A stretch of 64,000 nucleotides of DNA from DASUKM01 sp036278735 (lineage in GTDB: Bacteria > Acidobacteriota > Vicinamibacteria > Vicinamibacterales > 2-12-FULL-66-21). The DNA is taken from assembly GCA_036278735.1 (NCBI GenBank), contig DASUKM010000047.1:135191-199190 (forward strand), written 5' to 3'. The position numbers and the translations under genes are program-made. Numbering within the stretch: position 1 is the stretch's first letter; each line of letters starts with the position of its first letter. Below the pieces are notes generated by a model that searched no databases, had not been told where the DNA came from, and saw only the letters and a list, made by a program, of their open reading frames with translations. Below are positions 8,291-17,424 of this stretch, piece after piece.

Positions 8291-8962
8291 ATGAGAGTGC
8301 CTGGAACGGTCCCGCTCGTACTCCTCACGAGCCTGGCGGTCCTGACGACTGTCGCTCCGGCCTCCGCGGAGATCGTGTTCCTGGCCTCCGGCCGGACGCT
8401 GTCGGTCAAGCAGCACCGCGACGTCGGGGATTCGGTGATCCTCACGCTGCGCGACGGCGGCGAGGTGACGTGTAACAAAACCGTCATCGACCGGATCGTT
8501 CCCGACGAGGTCCCGCATCCCGACCCGGTCGCGGCCCAGGCGCCGCAGGCGGCACAGTCGCCCTCCGACGCCGCGTCGCTGCTCCAGTCCAAGCCCTACG
8601 GCGAGATCATCATGTCGGTGGCGCAGGCCCACGGCGTCGATCCCCTGCTCGTCAGCGCGCTGATTCAGGTGGAATCGGGCTACAAGCCGCGCGCGCGCTC
8701 CCACAAGGGGGCGATGGGGCTGATGCAGATCATGCCGGCCACCGCGCGGGAGTACAACGTCCGGAACCCGTTCGATCCGAAAGCCAACATCGAGGCGGGC
8801 ATCACCCACCTGAAGAGCTTGATCGACCGCTGGGGGGTCAAGCTTGGGCTCGCGGCGTACAACGCCGGCGAGGGGGCGGTCGAGAAATTCAACGGGATCC
8901 CGCCGTATCGCGAAACCCGGACCTACGTTTCCCGCATCCTGTCGCTCGCCGGATTGAAATAG
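8291..8962 (+). CDS. Secreted lytic transglycosylase (SLT domain)
   Basis: 223 residues. The N-terminal signal peptide is MRVPGTVPLVLLTSLAVL, cleaved near APASAE. A short N-terminal domain (about 28-80: ASGRTLSVKQHRDVG, VTCNKTVIDRIV) resembles the GSU/DUF4124-like segment often found before SLT domains. The GH23 domain runs from about 105 to 220: VSALIQVESGYKPRARS carries the catalytic Glu, and GAMGLMQIMPATA and LGLAAYNAGEGAVEKFNG are the second and third SLT motifs. It cleaves peptidoglycan strands in the periplasm. Its position just upstream of the pilus genes fits the common role of small SLT enzymes in opening the cell wall for secretion or pilus machines, but it could equally act in turnover. 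Confidence 0.9.
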   Translation: MRVPGTVPLVLLTSLAVLTTVAPASAEIVFLASGRTLSVKQHRDVGDSVILTLRDGGEVTCNKTVIDRIVPDEVPHPDPVAAQAPQAAQSPSDAASLLQSKPYGEIIMSVAQAHGVDPLLVSALIQVESGYKPRARSHKGAMGLMQIMPATAREYNVRNPFDPKANIEAGITHLKSLIDRWGVKLGLAAYNAGEGAVEKFNGIPPYRETRTYVSRILSLAGLK

Positions 8963-8984
8963 CGCGGGAAGACCCGCCCTACAG
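8962..8984 (-). repeat. Single copy related to the 17425-17704 hairpin repeat
   Basis: Just after the SLT stop codon the minus strand reads CTGTAGGGCGGGTCTTCCCG, the same leader (GTAGGGCGGGTCTTC) as the tandem hairpins inside the pilus cluster. It shows that the element is dispersed and not unique to that array. Confidence 0.6.
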
Positions 8985-9020
8985 CCAAGCGCCATCCCCC
9001 TCTGTCTAAACAGGAGCAGG

Positions 9021-9052
9021 CCGCCGGGGAACCGGCGGGCGGGTGGTATAAT
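9021..9052 (+). promoter_or_regulatory. Hairpin and -10 box upstream of the pilus genes
   Basis: A perfect stem CCGCCGG-GGAA-CCGGCGG (9021-9038) is followed by an extended -10, TGG-TATAAT (9047-9052). I see no good -35, so this may be an extended -10 or activator-dependent promoter for the pilC-pilB operon, 75 bp before the pilC ATG. The hairpin has no T-run, so it is a poor terminator for the gene upstream. Confidence 0.5.
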
Positions 9053-9126
9053 TCACAGGACTCTCAGCGCCCTAATGTCCATTCGAACAAGATCTTGCGC
9101 GGAGCGGCAGGCGCGCCGGCGGTAGC

Positions 9127-10335
9127 ATGGAATTTCGCTGCAGGCTGGGGACCCCGGCGGGGGAAGTGATCGAGGGCGTCTACGCGGCCGACAACGAGGC
9201 GCGGCTGCGGCGGGATTTCGAAGACAAGGGGCTCTTCGTCCTGGATGTCCGCCGCTCGGGCGCGGCGGCGCTCAAAACGCTGGCGCTCCCGCGGCGGCGA
9301 AAGGTCGCCGGCCGCGAGTTCCTCGTGTTCAACCAGGAGCTCGCGACGCTGCTCAAGGCGGGCATGCCGCTGGTGCAATCCCTCGACATCCTGCGCCGCC
9401 GGATCACGCACCCGGTGTTCAAGGAAGTCGTCGACGACGTCTACGAGCGCGTGCGGGCGGGGAGCGCCCTGTCGGAGGCATTCGACGCGCACGGGGGGCT
9501 GTTTCCCGGCGTCTACACGGCGTCGCTGCTCGCCGGCGAGAAGAGCGGCAACCTGGAGCAGGTGCTGCGCCGGTACGTGGGCTACGTGAAAGTGGTCGCC
9601 AGCGTGCGCCGGCGCACCGTCTCGGCGCTCGTCTATCCGCTGATCCTGCTGCTGATGTCGCTCGGCGTCGTCACGATTATCGTCGTGAAGGTGGTGCCGG
9701 AATTCGGCGCGTTCTACAACCAGTTCGGGCACGAGCTGCCCTGGTCGACCCGGATGATCGTCGGCGTCTCGGCGTTCGTGACGACCTATTTTCCGGTCAT
9801 CCTGATTGGCGCGGCGGCAGCCGCGGGGGCCTTCTGGTACTGGGTGAAGCAGCCGGGGCAGCGCCGGCGGCTCGACCGCGCGATCCTGCGGGTGCCGGCG
9901 ATCGGGCCGATTGCGCAGAAATTCTCGACGTCGCAGGCCGCCCGGACGCTGGGCACGCTGCTCGGCGGCGGCATTCCGCTCGTGAACGCGCTCGACGTCT
10001 CGGCGCGCTCCTTGAGCAACCATTACATGGCGTCGGAGCTGACCTCGGCGGCGCAGCAGGTGCGGGAAGGGCGCGCGCTCGCCGCCGCCATGCAGGACAG
10101 CGGCGCCTTTGCCGACGTGGCCATCAAGATGGTCGAAGTCGGCGAATCGACGGGCGCGCTGCAGGAGATGCTGAACAGCCTCGCCGACTTCTACGACGAG
10201 GAGATTGACACGAACCTCGGGCGGTTCGTCACGCTGGTCGAGCCGATTCTGCTGGTGATCATGGGGGTCATCATCGCGGGCCTGCTGCTCGCGCTCTACC
10301 TCCCGCTGTTCAACCTGTCGTCGGCGCTGAGCTGA
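9127..10335 (+). CDS. pilC: Type IV pilus/type II secretion inner-membrane platform protein (PilC/GspF)
   Basis: 402 residues, the normal family length. It has two GspF domains (about 65-190 and 265-390), each with the characteristic LLKAGMPLVQSLDIL-type motif; the second reads LLGGGIPLVNALDVSA. Membrane segments lie near 170-195 (LVYPLILLLMSLGVVTIIVV), 218-240 and the C-terminus (IMGVIIAGLLLALYLPL). The protein is the inner-membrane platform that couples the PilB ATPase to pilin extraction. It opens a tight cluster: pilB begins 17 bp after its stop codon. Confidence 0.96.
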   Translation: MEFRCRLGTPAGEVIEGVYAADNEARLRRDFEDKGLFVLDVRRSGAAALKTLALPRRRKVAGREFLVFNQELATLLKAGMPLVQSLDILRRRITHPVFKEVVDDVYERVRAGSALSEAFDAHGGLFPGVYTASLLAGEKSGNLEQVLRRYVGYVKVVASVRRRTVSALVYPLILLLMSLGVVTIIVVKVVPEFGAFYNQFGHELPWSTRMIVGVSAFVTTYFPVILIGAAAAAGAFWYWVKQPGQRRRLDRAILRVPAIGPIAQKFSTSQAARTLGTLLGGGIPLVNALDVSARSLSNHYMASELTSAAQQVREGRALAAAMQDSGAFADVAIKMVEVGESTGALQEMLNSLADFYDEEIDTNLGRFVTLVEPILLVIMGVIIAGLLLALYLPLFNLSSALS

Positions 10336-10352
10336 ACCGAAAAGATCTATTT

Positions 10353-12011
10353 ATGGACGTGAATACCCAGACCGCTCTCCCGGCCGCCGACATCTACGCG
10401 GGCACCGACGAGCCGACGGCGGCCGAACGGGCGGCCGAAGTGGCGCAGGCGCATCACCTGGCCGCGCGCTACCGGCTGCCGTTCATCGACGTCGGGCAGT
10501 TCCGGATCGACCCGGAGCTGTTCCGCGCGATCCCGGCGGACCTGATGCTGCGCTATGGATTCGTGCCGTACCGGCGCGAAGGCCAGGCGCTCGCCATCGT
10601 CGTGTCCGACCCGACCGATCTGCCGATGATCGACGAGCTGGCGATCCTGCTCGGGACGCCGATCAAGGTGACCGTCGGGACGCCGTCGTCGATTCAATCG
10701 ATCCTGAAGAAGAGCGAAAGCTCGACCCGCGTGCTGGAAGAGGCGACCGAGAGCTTCCAGCTGCAGATCCTCCGCGAAGACGAGACGACCGGCGAGGACC
10801 AGCTCACCGTCGAGCGGTTGACGACCGACGCGAGCCCGGTGATCCGGCTCGTCGACACGACGATCTATACGGCCATCCAGCGGCGCGCGAGCGACATCCA
10901 TATCGAGACGCAGGACGATGCGGTGCACGTGAAGTACCGGATCGACGGCGTGCTGCAGCCGGCGATGCGTCCGATCGACAAGCGGTTCCACAGCACGATC
11001 ATCTCGCGCGTGAAGGTCATGGCGGAGCTGGACATCGCCGAGAAGCGCGTCCCGCAGGACGGCCGCTTCAAGCTGCGGCTGCCCGGCAAGACCATCGACT
11101 TCCGCGTCTCGATCATGCCGAGCGTGCACGGCGAGGACGCCGTCATCCGCATCCTCGACAAGGAATCGATCAGCGAGCAGTTCCACGAGCTGCGGCTCGA
11201 CATCCTGGGCTTTCCCGAGAGCGAGCTGCGCCGGTTCCGGAAGTACATCGCGGAGCCGTACGGGATGGTGCTCGTCACCGGCCCGACGGGCAGCGGCAAG
11301 ACGACGACGCTCTACGCGGCGCTGTCGGAGATCAAGACGATCGAAGACAAGATCATCACGATCGAGGACCCGGTCGAGTACCAGCTCAAGGGGATCACGC
11401 AGATCCCGATCAACGAGAAGAAGGGGCTGACGTTCGCGCGCGGGCTGCGGTCGATCCTGCGGCACGACCCCGACAAGATCATGGTCGGCGAGATCCGCGA
11501 CAACGAGACGGCGCAGATCGCGATCAACTCGGCGCTGACGGGCCATCTGGTGTTCACCACGGTGCACGCCAACAACGTCGTCGACGTGCTCGGGCGGTTC
11601 CTGAACATGGGGGTCGAGGCGTACCAGTTCGTGTCGGCGCTCAACTGCGTGCTGGCGCAGCGGCTGGTGCGGAACATCTGCGTGCACTGCAAGCGGCCGT
11701 CCGTGGTGACGCGCGAGCAGCTCGTCGAGTCGGCGATCGACCCGGCGCTCGTCGACAGCGGCCTGTTCTTCGAGGGCAACGGCTGCATCGAGTGCGCGGG
11801 CACCGGGTACAAGGGACGGACGGCGATCTGCGAGCTGCTCGACCTGACCGACAACATCCGCGAGATCATCCTGGCGCGGCGGCCGACCTCGGAGGTCAAG
11901 AAGGCGGCGCACGAGGAGGGCATGCGGTCGCTGCGCGAGTCGGCCGTGGAGCGCGTGCTCGCCGGCGTGACGACGCTGCGCGAAATCAACAAGGTGACGT
12001 TCGTCGAATGA
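10353..12011 (+). CDS. pilB: Type IV pilus assembly / type II secretion ATPase (PilB/GspE)
   Basis: 552 residues. The N-terminal MshEN/GspE-N domain (about 30-140) is followed by the secretion ATPase core. Walker A GPTGSGKT is at about 310-317. Asp-box residues lie in IITIEDPVEYQL, and Walker B and the His box in HDPDKIMVGEIRDNETA and TALTGHLVFTTVHAN. Four Cys of a zinc-binding loop (CVHCKRP and CIECAGTGYKGR) mark it as an assembly ATPase, not PilT. It is a cytoplasmic hexamer powering pilin polymerisation. Its stop codon overlaps the pilM start (ATGA), suggesting translational coupling. Confidence 0.96.
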   Translation: MDVNTQTALPAADIYAGTDEPTAAERAAEVAQAHHLAARYRLPFIDVGQFRIDPELFRAIPADLMLRYGFVPYRREGQALAIVVSDPTDLPMIDELAILLGTPIKVTVGTPSSIQSILKKSESSTRVLEEATESFQLQILREDETTGEDQLTVERLTTDASPVIRLVDTTIYTAIQRRASDIHIETQDDAVHVKYRIDGVLQPAMRPIDKRFHSTIISRVKVMAELDIAEKRVPQDGRFKLRLPGKTIDFRVSIMPSVHGEDAVIRILDKESISEQFHELRLDILGFPESELRRFRKYIAEPYGMVLVTGPTGSGKTTTLYAALSEIKTIEDKIITIEDPVEYQLKGITQIPINEKKGLTFARGLRSILRHDPDKIMVGEIRDNETAQIAINSALTGHLVFTTVHANNVVDVLGRFLNMGVEAYQFVSALNCVLAQRLVRNICVHCKRPSVVTREQLVESAIDPALVDSGLFFEGNGCIECAGTGYKGRTAICELLDLTDNIREIILARRPTSEVKKAAHEEGMRSLRESAVERVLAGVTTLREINKVTFVE

Positions 12012-12985
12012 GCACCGGCTCGGGCCGGCTGCCGGCCTTCCTCGTCACCGCGCCCCCCGCCGTGGCGCTCGAGATCGCGTCCGACCGCGTGACGGCGGCG
12101 GCGGTGTCGGGTACCGGCGCCGGCCTCACGCTGGCGGCGCATGCGATCGAGCCGCTGCCGGCCGGGGCGGTGGTGCCCGCGCTCAACGCGACGAACATCC
12201 ACGATGCGGCCAGCGTGACCGCCGCCGTGCGCTCCGTGCTCGCGCGGCTCGGCGTGCGGGCGCGGCGCGTCGCCCTCGTCGTCCCCGACATGGCCGCGAA
12301 GGTCTCGCTGCTCCGGTTCGAGAAGATCCCGCCGCGCGCGCAGGATCTGGAGCAGCTGATCAAGTGGCAGGTGCGAAAGGCGGCGCCGTTCAAACCGGAG
12401 GAGTCGCAGATGTGCTGGCTCGACGGCGCCACGCTCGAAGGGGGCGCCCGCGAGTTCATCGTGCTGCTGGCGCGCGCCGACGTGATCCGCAGCTACGAGG
12501 CGGCCGTCGAGGCGGCCGGCGTCCAGCCGGGGATCGTGGACCTGGCGTCGTTCGACCTGATCAATGCGGCGCTGGCCACCGGCGCGCCGGCGGGCGACTG
12601 GCTGCTCGTCCACGTGGCCGCCGAGTACGCGACGCTGACGATCGTGCGCGGCCGCGACGTGATCTTCTTCCGCACGCGCCCGCGCGAGGCGGACGGCGAC
12701 CTCGCGGAACTCGTGCACCAGACGGCGATGTACTACGAAGATCGGCTCGGCGGCGCGGGGTTCGGGCGCGTCGTGCTCGCCGGCGCCGCGGGGCACGGCT
12801 CGGACGGGGGGGAGCGCGCCCGCCGCAATCTCGAAGAGCGCCTCGGGACGCGGGTCGAATCGCTCGACTTCCGCCAGGCCGCGGGGCTGCGCGATCGGAT
12901 TGCCGCCGGTCCGGATCTGCTCGACGCGCTGGCGCCCGCCGTCGGCGTCCTGCTGCGCGACCGCGCGGCGGAACGGGTGGCCTGA
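12008..12985 (+). CDS. pilM: Type IV pilus assembly protein PilM
   Basis: 325 residues beginning at the ATG that overlaps the pilB stop. The actin-like fold of PilM is visible: VALEIASDRVTAAAVSGTG (phosphate-1-like) near the N-terminus, VALVVPDMAAKVSLLRFEKI, and QLIKWQVRKAAPFKPEE, the conserved segment that contacts PilN. The central region ends with a Gly/Ala-rich nucleotide-binding stretch. PilM is a cytoplasmic ring protein that recruits PilN and PilO in the alignment complex. The next gene, pilN, starts at the base after its stop. Confidence 0.93.
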   Translation: MSTGSGRLPAFLVTAPPAVALEIASDRVTAAAVSGTGAGLTLAAHAIEPLPAGAVVPALNATNIHDAASVTAAVRSVLARLGVRARRVALVVPDMAAKVSLLRFEKIPPRAQDLEQLIKWQVRKAAPFKPEESQMCWLDGATLEGGAREFIVLLARADVIRSYEAAVEAAGVQPGIVDLASFDLINAALATGAPAGDWLLVHVAAEYATLTIVRGRDVIFFRTRPREADGDLAELVHQTAMYYEDRLGGAGFGRVVLAGAAGHGSDGGERARRNLEERLGTRVESLDFRQAAGLRDRIAAGPDLLDALAPAVGVLLRDRAAERVA

Positions 12986-13588
12986 GTGCTCCGCGCCAAT
13001 CTTTCGACCCGTCCCTTCTACAACGAGCGGCTCGTGCACGCGGTGCTGGCGGTGGTGGCGATCGCGGTCGCGGCGGCGCTCGCCTTCGAGGCGGTCGCGA
13101 TCGTGCGGCTGTCGCGGCAGAACACGGAGCTGTCGGCGGCGATTCAGCGCGACCGCGCCGACGCCGACCAGCTCGCCCGCCAGGCCGCCGAGACCCGCCG
13201 CCGGATCGACAGCACCGATCTGCGGCAGGTCGCGTCGGCGGCGGCCGAAGCCAATGCGCTGATCCAGCAGCGGACGTTCTCGTGGACCGCCTTCTTCAAC
13301 GACATCGAGCAGACGCTCCCCGAAAACGTGATGCTGCTGTCGGTCCGGCCCGACGTCCGCGACGAGGCGACGAAGGTCACGATGGAAGTGGTCGGCAAGC
13401 GGACGGAGGACATCGAAGCGTTCATGCGGCAGCTCGAGAAGACCGGACACTTCCACGACGTGCTCCCGCCGAACGTGCAAGTCCTCGACGACGGGTCCGA
13501 ACGGGTCACGCTGGTGGCCGCGTACACGCCGGCGGCCGAGGGGACGGCGAGGCCGGCGGCCGCCTCGACGCGGGAGCCGCGGCGATGA
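12986..13588 (+). CDS. pilN: Type IV pilus alignment protein PilN
   Basis: 200 residues from a GTG start placed directly after the pilM stop. The N-terminus reads MLRANLSTRPFYNERLV, a variant of the PilN motif (INLLPWR-like in Pseudomonas; NLSTRPFYNER is common in Acidobacteria and Deltaproteobacteria), and it binds PilM. One transmembrane helix (about 20-45) is followed by a coiled coil (about 45-90) and a ferredoxin-like periplasmic domain. A low-complexity Ala-rich tail ends the protein. The stop overlaps the pilO start by four bases. Confidence 0.9.
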   Translation: MLRANLSTRPFYNERLVHAVLAVVAIAVAAALAFEAVAIVRLSRQNTELSAAIQRDRADADQLARQAAETRRRIDSTDLRQVASAAAEANALIQQRTFSWTAFFNDIEQTLPENVMLLSVRPDVRDEATKVTMEVVGKRTEDIEAFMRQLEKTGHFHDVLPPNVQVLDDGSERVTLVAAYTPAAEGTARPAAASTREPRR

Positions 13589-14160
13589 CGCTGACGCGCC
13601 GTATGTTCGTCGAGAAGCGCCGGATGGTGCTGCCGATCGTCGTCGGCGCGATCGCCGCCGCGCTGCTGTACGGGCTCGTCGTGTATCCGCTCGGCCGGAC
13701 GGTGTCGGCCAACGAAGCCGCCGGGCGCGGGATGCGTGCCGCGCTGCGGTCGGCACGGCAGGATCAACTGGCCGCGCGTGCGCTCGTGACCGGCAAGAGC
13801 ACGGCGCAGGACGAGCTGCAGCAGTTCTATTCGAGCGTGCTGCCGGCCAACGAGGCGGAGGCCGTGCGGCTCACCTATCTGCGCGTCACCGAGATCGCGC
13901 GCGACTCGAACGTACGGCACGAGCGGATCGTCAACGACGTGACCCGCAAGAAAGGGAGCCCGCTCGCCAAGCTGACGTCCACCTTCGTGCTGAGCGGCGA
14001 CTACGAGGACGTGCGGCGCTTCGTGTACGCCCTCGAGACGGCGCCCGAGTTCCTCGTGCTCGAGAACGTCGCCCTGTCCAACGCCGAACAGCAGCGCCAG
14101 GGCGGGCTCGCCGTCACGCTGCAGGTGGCCACCTATTTCCGCGCGGGCGATGGCAACTGA
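13585..14160 (+). CDS. pilO: Type IV pilus alignment protein PilO
   Basis: 191 residues. A short cytoplasmic tail, one transmembrane helix (VLPIVVGAIAAALLYGLVVY, about 15-34), a coiled coil and a periplasmic ferredoxin-like domain are as in PilO. VLPANEAEAVRLTYLRVTEI and LSGDYEDVRRFVYALETAPE match the conserved PilO pattern of gap placement and strand-helix order. It heterodimerises with PilN. The start ATG lies inside the end of pilN and its stop overlaps the pilP-like start, so the four genes are one translational unit. Confidence 0.9.
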   Translation: MTLTRRMFVEKRRMVLPIVVGAIAAALLYGLVVYPLGRTVSANEAAGRGMRAALRSARQDQLAARALVTGKSTAQDELQQFYSSVLPANEAEAVRLTYLRVTEIARDSNVRHERIVNDVTRKKGSPLAKLTSTFVLSGDYEDVRRFVYALETAPEFLVLENVALSNAEQQRQGGLAVTLQVATYFRAGDGN

Positions 14161-14743
14161 GACGACCGCGCGCCAGGCCCCGCGGCGCTCGCTCCTGATT
14201 CTACTGGCCGTGGCGGTCGCCGCGCTGCTGGTGTTCTGGCTCTGGCCCTCGGCCGTGCTGGCCCCGGCGCCGTCTAACGGAACGAGGGGGCGTGCGGCCA
14301 CGACGGCCAAGGGCGCGCCGGTCACCCCCGCGTCGCTGGTCGTGCGGCTCGATCGGTTGAAGCAGCCGCCGCCGCAGCCGGAGGATCTGGGACGCAATCC
14401 GTTCCGCTTCCAGCCCAAGCCGCCGCCGCCCGAGCCGGAGTCGAGCCACGAGCGGCCGCACGGGACGGGGGCGCGCATGACGCCGGGCGGGTCGCCGACC
14501 GGAACGATCGCCCCCGCGGGTCCGCCGGCCGCGCCGCCGATTCCGCTGAAATTCATCGGCACGCTCGACTCTCCGCAGGCGGGGCAGATCGCGGCGCTCA
14601 GCGACGGGCGGTTCGTGTATCACGGAAAAGAAGGGGATATCATCGAGGGCCGTTACCGAATCGTGAAGATCGGGGTCGAGTCGATTGTCATGGAGTACGT
14701 GGACGGCCGCGGGCGGCAGACGATTCCGCTGCGCGGACAGTAG
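14150..14743 (+). CDS. pilP: PilP/GspC-like pilus assembly protein
   Basis: 197 residues. One transmembrane segment (about 15-37), a long Pro-rich linker (about 60-125) and a C-terminal HR/PilP-like domain with IPLKFIGTLDSPQAGQIAAL, RFVYHGKEGDIIEGRYRIV and ESIVMEYVDGRGRQTIPL. This matches the beta-barrel of GspC/PilP that contacts the N0 domain of the secretin. It is membrane-anchored by a helix, as in GspC, where PilP would be a lipoprotein; that and the position before the secretin make PilP-like the best name. It overlaps pilO by 11 bp. Confidence 0.8.
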   Translation: MATETTARQAPRRSLLILLAVAVAALLVFWLWPSAVLAPAPSNGTRGRAATTAKGAPVTPASLVVRLDRLKQPPPQPEDLGRNPFRFQPKPPPPEPESSHERPHGTGARMTPGGSPTGTIAPAGPPAAPPIPLKFIGTLDSPQAGQIAALSDGRFVYHGKEGDIIEGRYRIVKIGVESIVMEYVDGRGRQTIPLRGQ

Positions 14744-14759
14744 CGCCGAGGACCGCAGA

Positions 14760-17249
14760 ATGACGCGACGAGTGGTGGGGCTCCTGGTAGTGGCGATGAT
14801 CGCGACCGGCTGCACGGCGGGACGGGCGTTCCGCCACGGCCAGGACGCCGTCCGCGTGGGCGACTGGGATTCGGCGGTCACCTACTTCACGACCGCGCTG
14901 CAGGACAACCCGGAGAACGCGGAGTACAAAGTGCAGCTCGAGCGCGCCAAGCTCGAAGCGGCCCGCATCCACGTGACCCGTGCCCGCGGCTTCGAGGAGA
15001 AGGATCAGCTCGACGCGGCCCTCATCGAGTACCGGCGGGCCGTCGAGATGGACGGCACCAACCGCACCGCCGCGGCGAAGGTGGCGGCGCTCGAAAAGAC
15101 GATTCGCGACCGCATCGAGGCGAGCCGCCCCAAGCCGCAGATCGACAAGCTGCGGGAGCAGGCGCACCAGATGAGCCAGGCCCCGATGCTCAACCCCGCC
15201 TCGCGCGAGCCGCTGAAGCTCCATTTCGCCAACGCCAGCGTCAAGGACATCCTGAACACGATCGGGCAGCTCACCGGGATCAACGTCACGTACGAGCCCA
15301 CGTTTCAGGATCGCCCCTACACCGTGGATCTCGGCGGCGTCACCCTCGAGGAGGCGCTCAACCAGATTCTGTCGGCCAACGGCTACTACTACAAGGTCAT
15401 GAACGCCAAGACGATCATGATCATCCCCGACAATCCGCAGATGCACGCGAAGTACGACGAGATGGAAATTCGCGTGTTCTACCTGTCGCACGCCGACGCG
15501 ACCGAGGTGAACCAGACCCTCAACACGATCATGCGGATCCCGCAGATGACGATGCAGCCGGTGTTCCTGCCGAACAAGACGGCGAACACGATCACGGTGC
15601 GGGCGACCGCGCCGGTCATGGACGTCGTCGAGCGGGTGATCCGGGCCAACGACAAGCCGCGCGCCGAAGTGGTCCTCGACATCGAAATCCTCGAGGTGGA
15701 CCGCGCGCGCGTGAAGCATTACGGCATCGATCTGAGCAAGTACTCGGCGGACCTGCTGTTCTCGCCGGAGGTCGCGCCGTCGAGCTCCGGCACCTCGACG
15801 TTCAACCTGAACACGATCTCGCAGGGGATCAACACGGCCGACTTCTACCTCGGCGTCCCCTCGGCGGTGGCGAACTTCCTCGAGAACGACAATCACACGA
15901 AGACGCTGGCCAAGCCGCAGCTGCGCGGGTCGGAAGGCACCAAGCTGACGCTGAACCTCGGGCAGGACATCCCGGTCATCCAGACGGTGTTCGGCGCGGC
16001 GGCGGCCGGCGGGTTCGCGACGATCCCGCAGTCGTCGTACTCGTACCGGACCGTCGGCGTGAACATCGAGATGACGCCGCGCGTGACCTACGACGGCGAG
16101 ATCGTCCTCGATCCGCTCTCGGTCGAGAACAGCGCGCTCGGCGCCAACATCGACGTCGCGGGCCAGAGCGTGCCGTCGTTCACGTCGCGCAAGGTGGCGA
16201 CGCGGCTGCGGCTGCGCGAAGGGGAGTCGACGCTGCTGGCCGGGATGGTGCAGCAGAACACGATGCACAGCCTGGGCGGACTGCCCGGCATCCTGCACGT
16301 GCCCGGGCTCAAGCAGTTGTTCGCCGACAACAACATCAACGACCAGGACACCGACATCGTGATGTTGATCACGCCGCACATCATCCGGACGCACGAGCTG
16401 ACGGCGTCGGATCTCGGGCCGATCTACATCGGGACGCAGCAGAACGTCGGCCTGACGGGCGCGCCGCCGCTCATCGCCGCGACACCCGAGGCCGGCGCCG
16501 CCGGCGCCGAGACGCCCGCCCCGGCGCCGACGAGCGTGCAGGCGCCCAACCAGCCGCAGGCGGGCGTGCCCGGGCCGCCGGTCGCAGCGCCCGCCGGCGC
16601 GCAGCCGTTGAACCGTCCGGCGCCGCCCGGGACGTCCCCCGTGCCGACGCTGGTGAGCCCGCTGCCGCCCCAACCGGCGCCGCCGGCCGCACCGCCGTCG
16701 GCCGAGAATCCCGCGGCGGCCCCGCGGACGCAGCCCCCCGCGGCGACCGTGCCGGGCGCGCCGGCGGCCGGAGCCGCGGCGCCAGGCGCAGCGCAGCCGC
16801 CCGCCGCCGCCGGCGCTGGGGCGAATCAGGCGCCGCCCGCGCAGGTCATCGTCACGCCGCCCGGCACGGAGTTCCGTGTGGCCGGCGGGCCGTACACGGT
16901 GCCCGTCTCGATCGTCAACGCGTCGCGCGTGTCCGTGATCACCCTGACGATCACGTACAACCCCAACGTGCTGCGGGTCCGCACCGTGCAGGACGGGACG
17001 TTCATGCGCCAGGGAGGGGTCACGGCGGCGTTCACGCCCCGGATCGACGCGGCGGCCGGACGGGTGGATATTGCTGTCTCGCGCGCCGGCGATCAGGCGG
17101 GGGCGTCCGGCACCGGGCTGCTCGCCGCGCTGCTCTTCGACGCGGTCGGTCCCGGAGGATCGATGATCAGTGTCTCCGGGGTGGCCAACGATCCCGAAGG
17201 GGGGCCGGTCGCGTTGACCTTCGCTCCGGTCACGGTGACGGTGCGCTAG
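14760..17249 (+). CDS. pilQ: Secretin (PilQ/GspD) with N-terminal TPR and C-terminal cohesin-like domain
   Basis: 829 residues. The start at 14760 gives a lipoprotein signal, VVGLLVVAMIATGCTAG. Residues 25-125 are TPR-like helices. An N-domain/STN segment (about 150-240: LHFANASVKDILNTIGQLTG) and N1-type repeats follow. The secretin core is about 335-560 (KTLAKPQLRGSEGTKLTLNL, VATRLRLREGESTLLAGMVQ, GLPGILHVPGLKQLFADN, IVMLITPHIIR). A Pro/Ala linker of about 110 residues leads to a cohesin-like beta-sandwich (about 700-829: YTVPVSIVNASRVSVITLTI, TYNPNVLRVRTVQDG). Secretins form the outer-membrane gate for pili or secreted proteins. Secretin-cohesin fusions occur in a few lineages, but the partner is unknown. 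Confidence 0.93.
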   Translation: MTRRVVGLLVVAMIATGCTAGRAFRHGQDAVRVGDWDSAVTYFTTALQDNPENAEYKVQLERAKLEAARIHVTRARGFEEKDQLDAALIEYRRAVEMDGTNRTAAAKVAALEKTIRDRIEASRPKPQIDKLREQAHQMSQAPMLNPASREPLKLHFANASVKDILNTIGQLTGINVTYEPTFQDRPYTVDLGGVTLEEALNQILSANGYYYKVMNAKTIMIIPDNPQMHAKYDEMEIRVFYLSHADATEVNQTLNTIMRIPQMTMQPVFLPNKTANTITVRATAPVMDVVERVIRANDKPRAEVVLDIEILEVDRARVKHYGIDLSKYSADLLFSPEVAPSSSGTSTFNLNTISQGINTADFYLGVPSAVANFLENDNHTKTLAKPQLRGSEGTKLTLNLGQDIPVIQTVFGAAAAGGFATIPQSSYSYRTVGVNIEMTPRVTYDGEIVLDPLSVENSALGANIDVAGQSVPSFTSRKVATRLRLREGESTLLAGMVQQNTMHSLGGLPGILHVPGLKQLFADNNINDQDTDIVMLITPHIIRTHELTASDLGPIYIGTQQNVGLTGAPPLIAATPEAGAAGAETPAPAPTSVQAPNQPQAGVPGPPVAAPAGAQPLNRPAPPGTSPVPTLVSPLPPQPAPPAAPPSAENPAAAPRTQPPAATVPGAPAAGAAAPGAAQPPAAAGAGANQAPPAQVIVTPPGTEFRVAGGPYTVPVSIVNASRVSVITLTITYNPNVLRVRTVQDGTFMRQGGVTAAFTPRIDAAAGRVDIAVSRAGDQAGASGTGLLAALLFDAVGPGGSMISVSGVANDPEGGPVALTFAPVTVTVR

Positions 17250-17252
17250 TCC

Positions 17253-17424
17253 GATTGCCGATTCTTGATTGGCGATTGCCGATTTGGATTGGCGATTGCC
17301 GATTGGACGATCGACGGATTGAGGATTGGCGATTGGATTGACGATTGCCGAGAGATTGGCGATTGGCGATTGGCGAATTGGGGAATTGGCGATTGGGGAA
17401 TTGGCGATTGCCGATTGGCGATTT
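17253..17424. repeat. Heptamer array GATTGGC/GATTGCC
   Basis: About 170 bp of GATTGGC and GATTGCC units with a mostly 7-bp period and occasional insertions (GATTGGA, GAATTGG). It starts 3 bp after the pilQ stop and runs straight into the hairpin array. It holds no coding frame. Confidence 0.9.
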
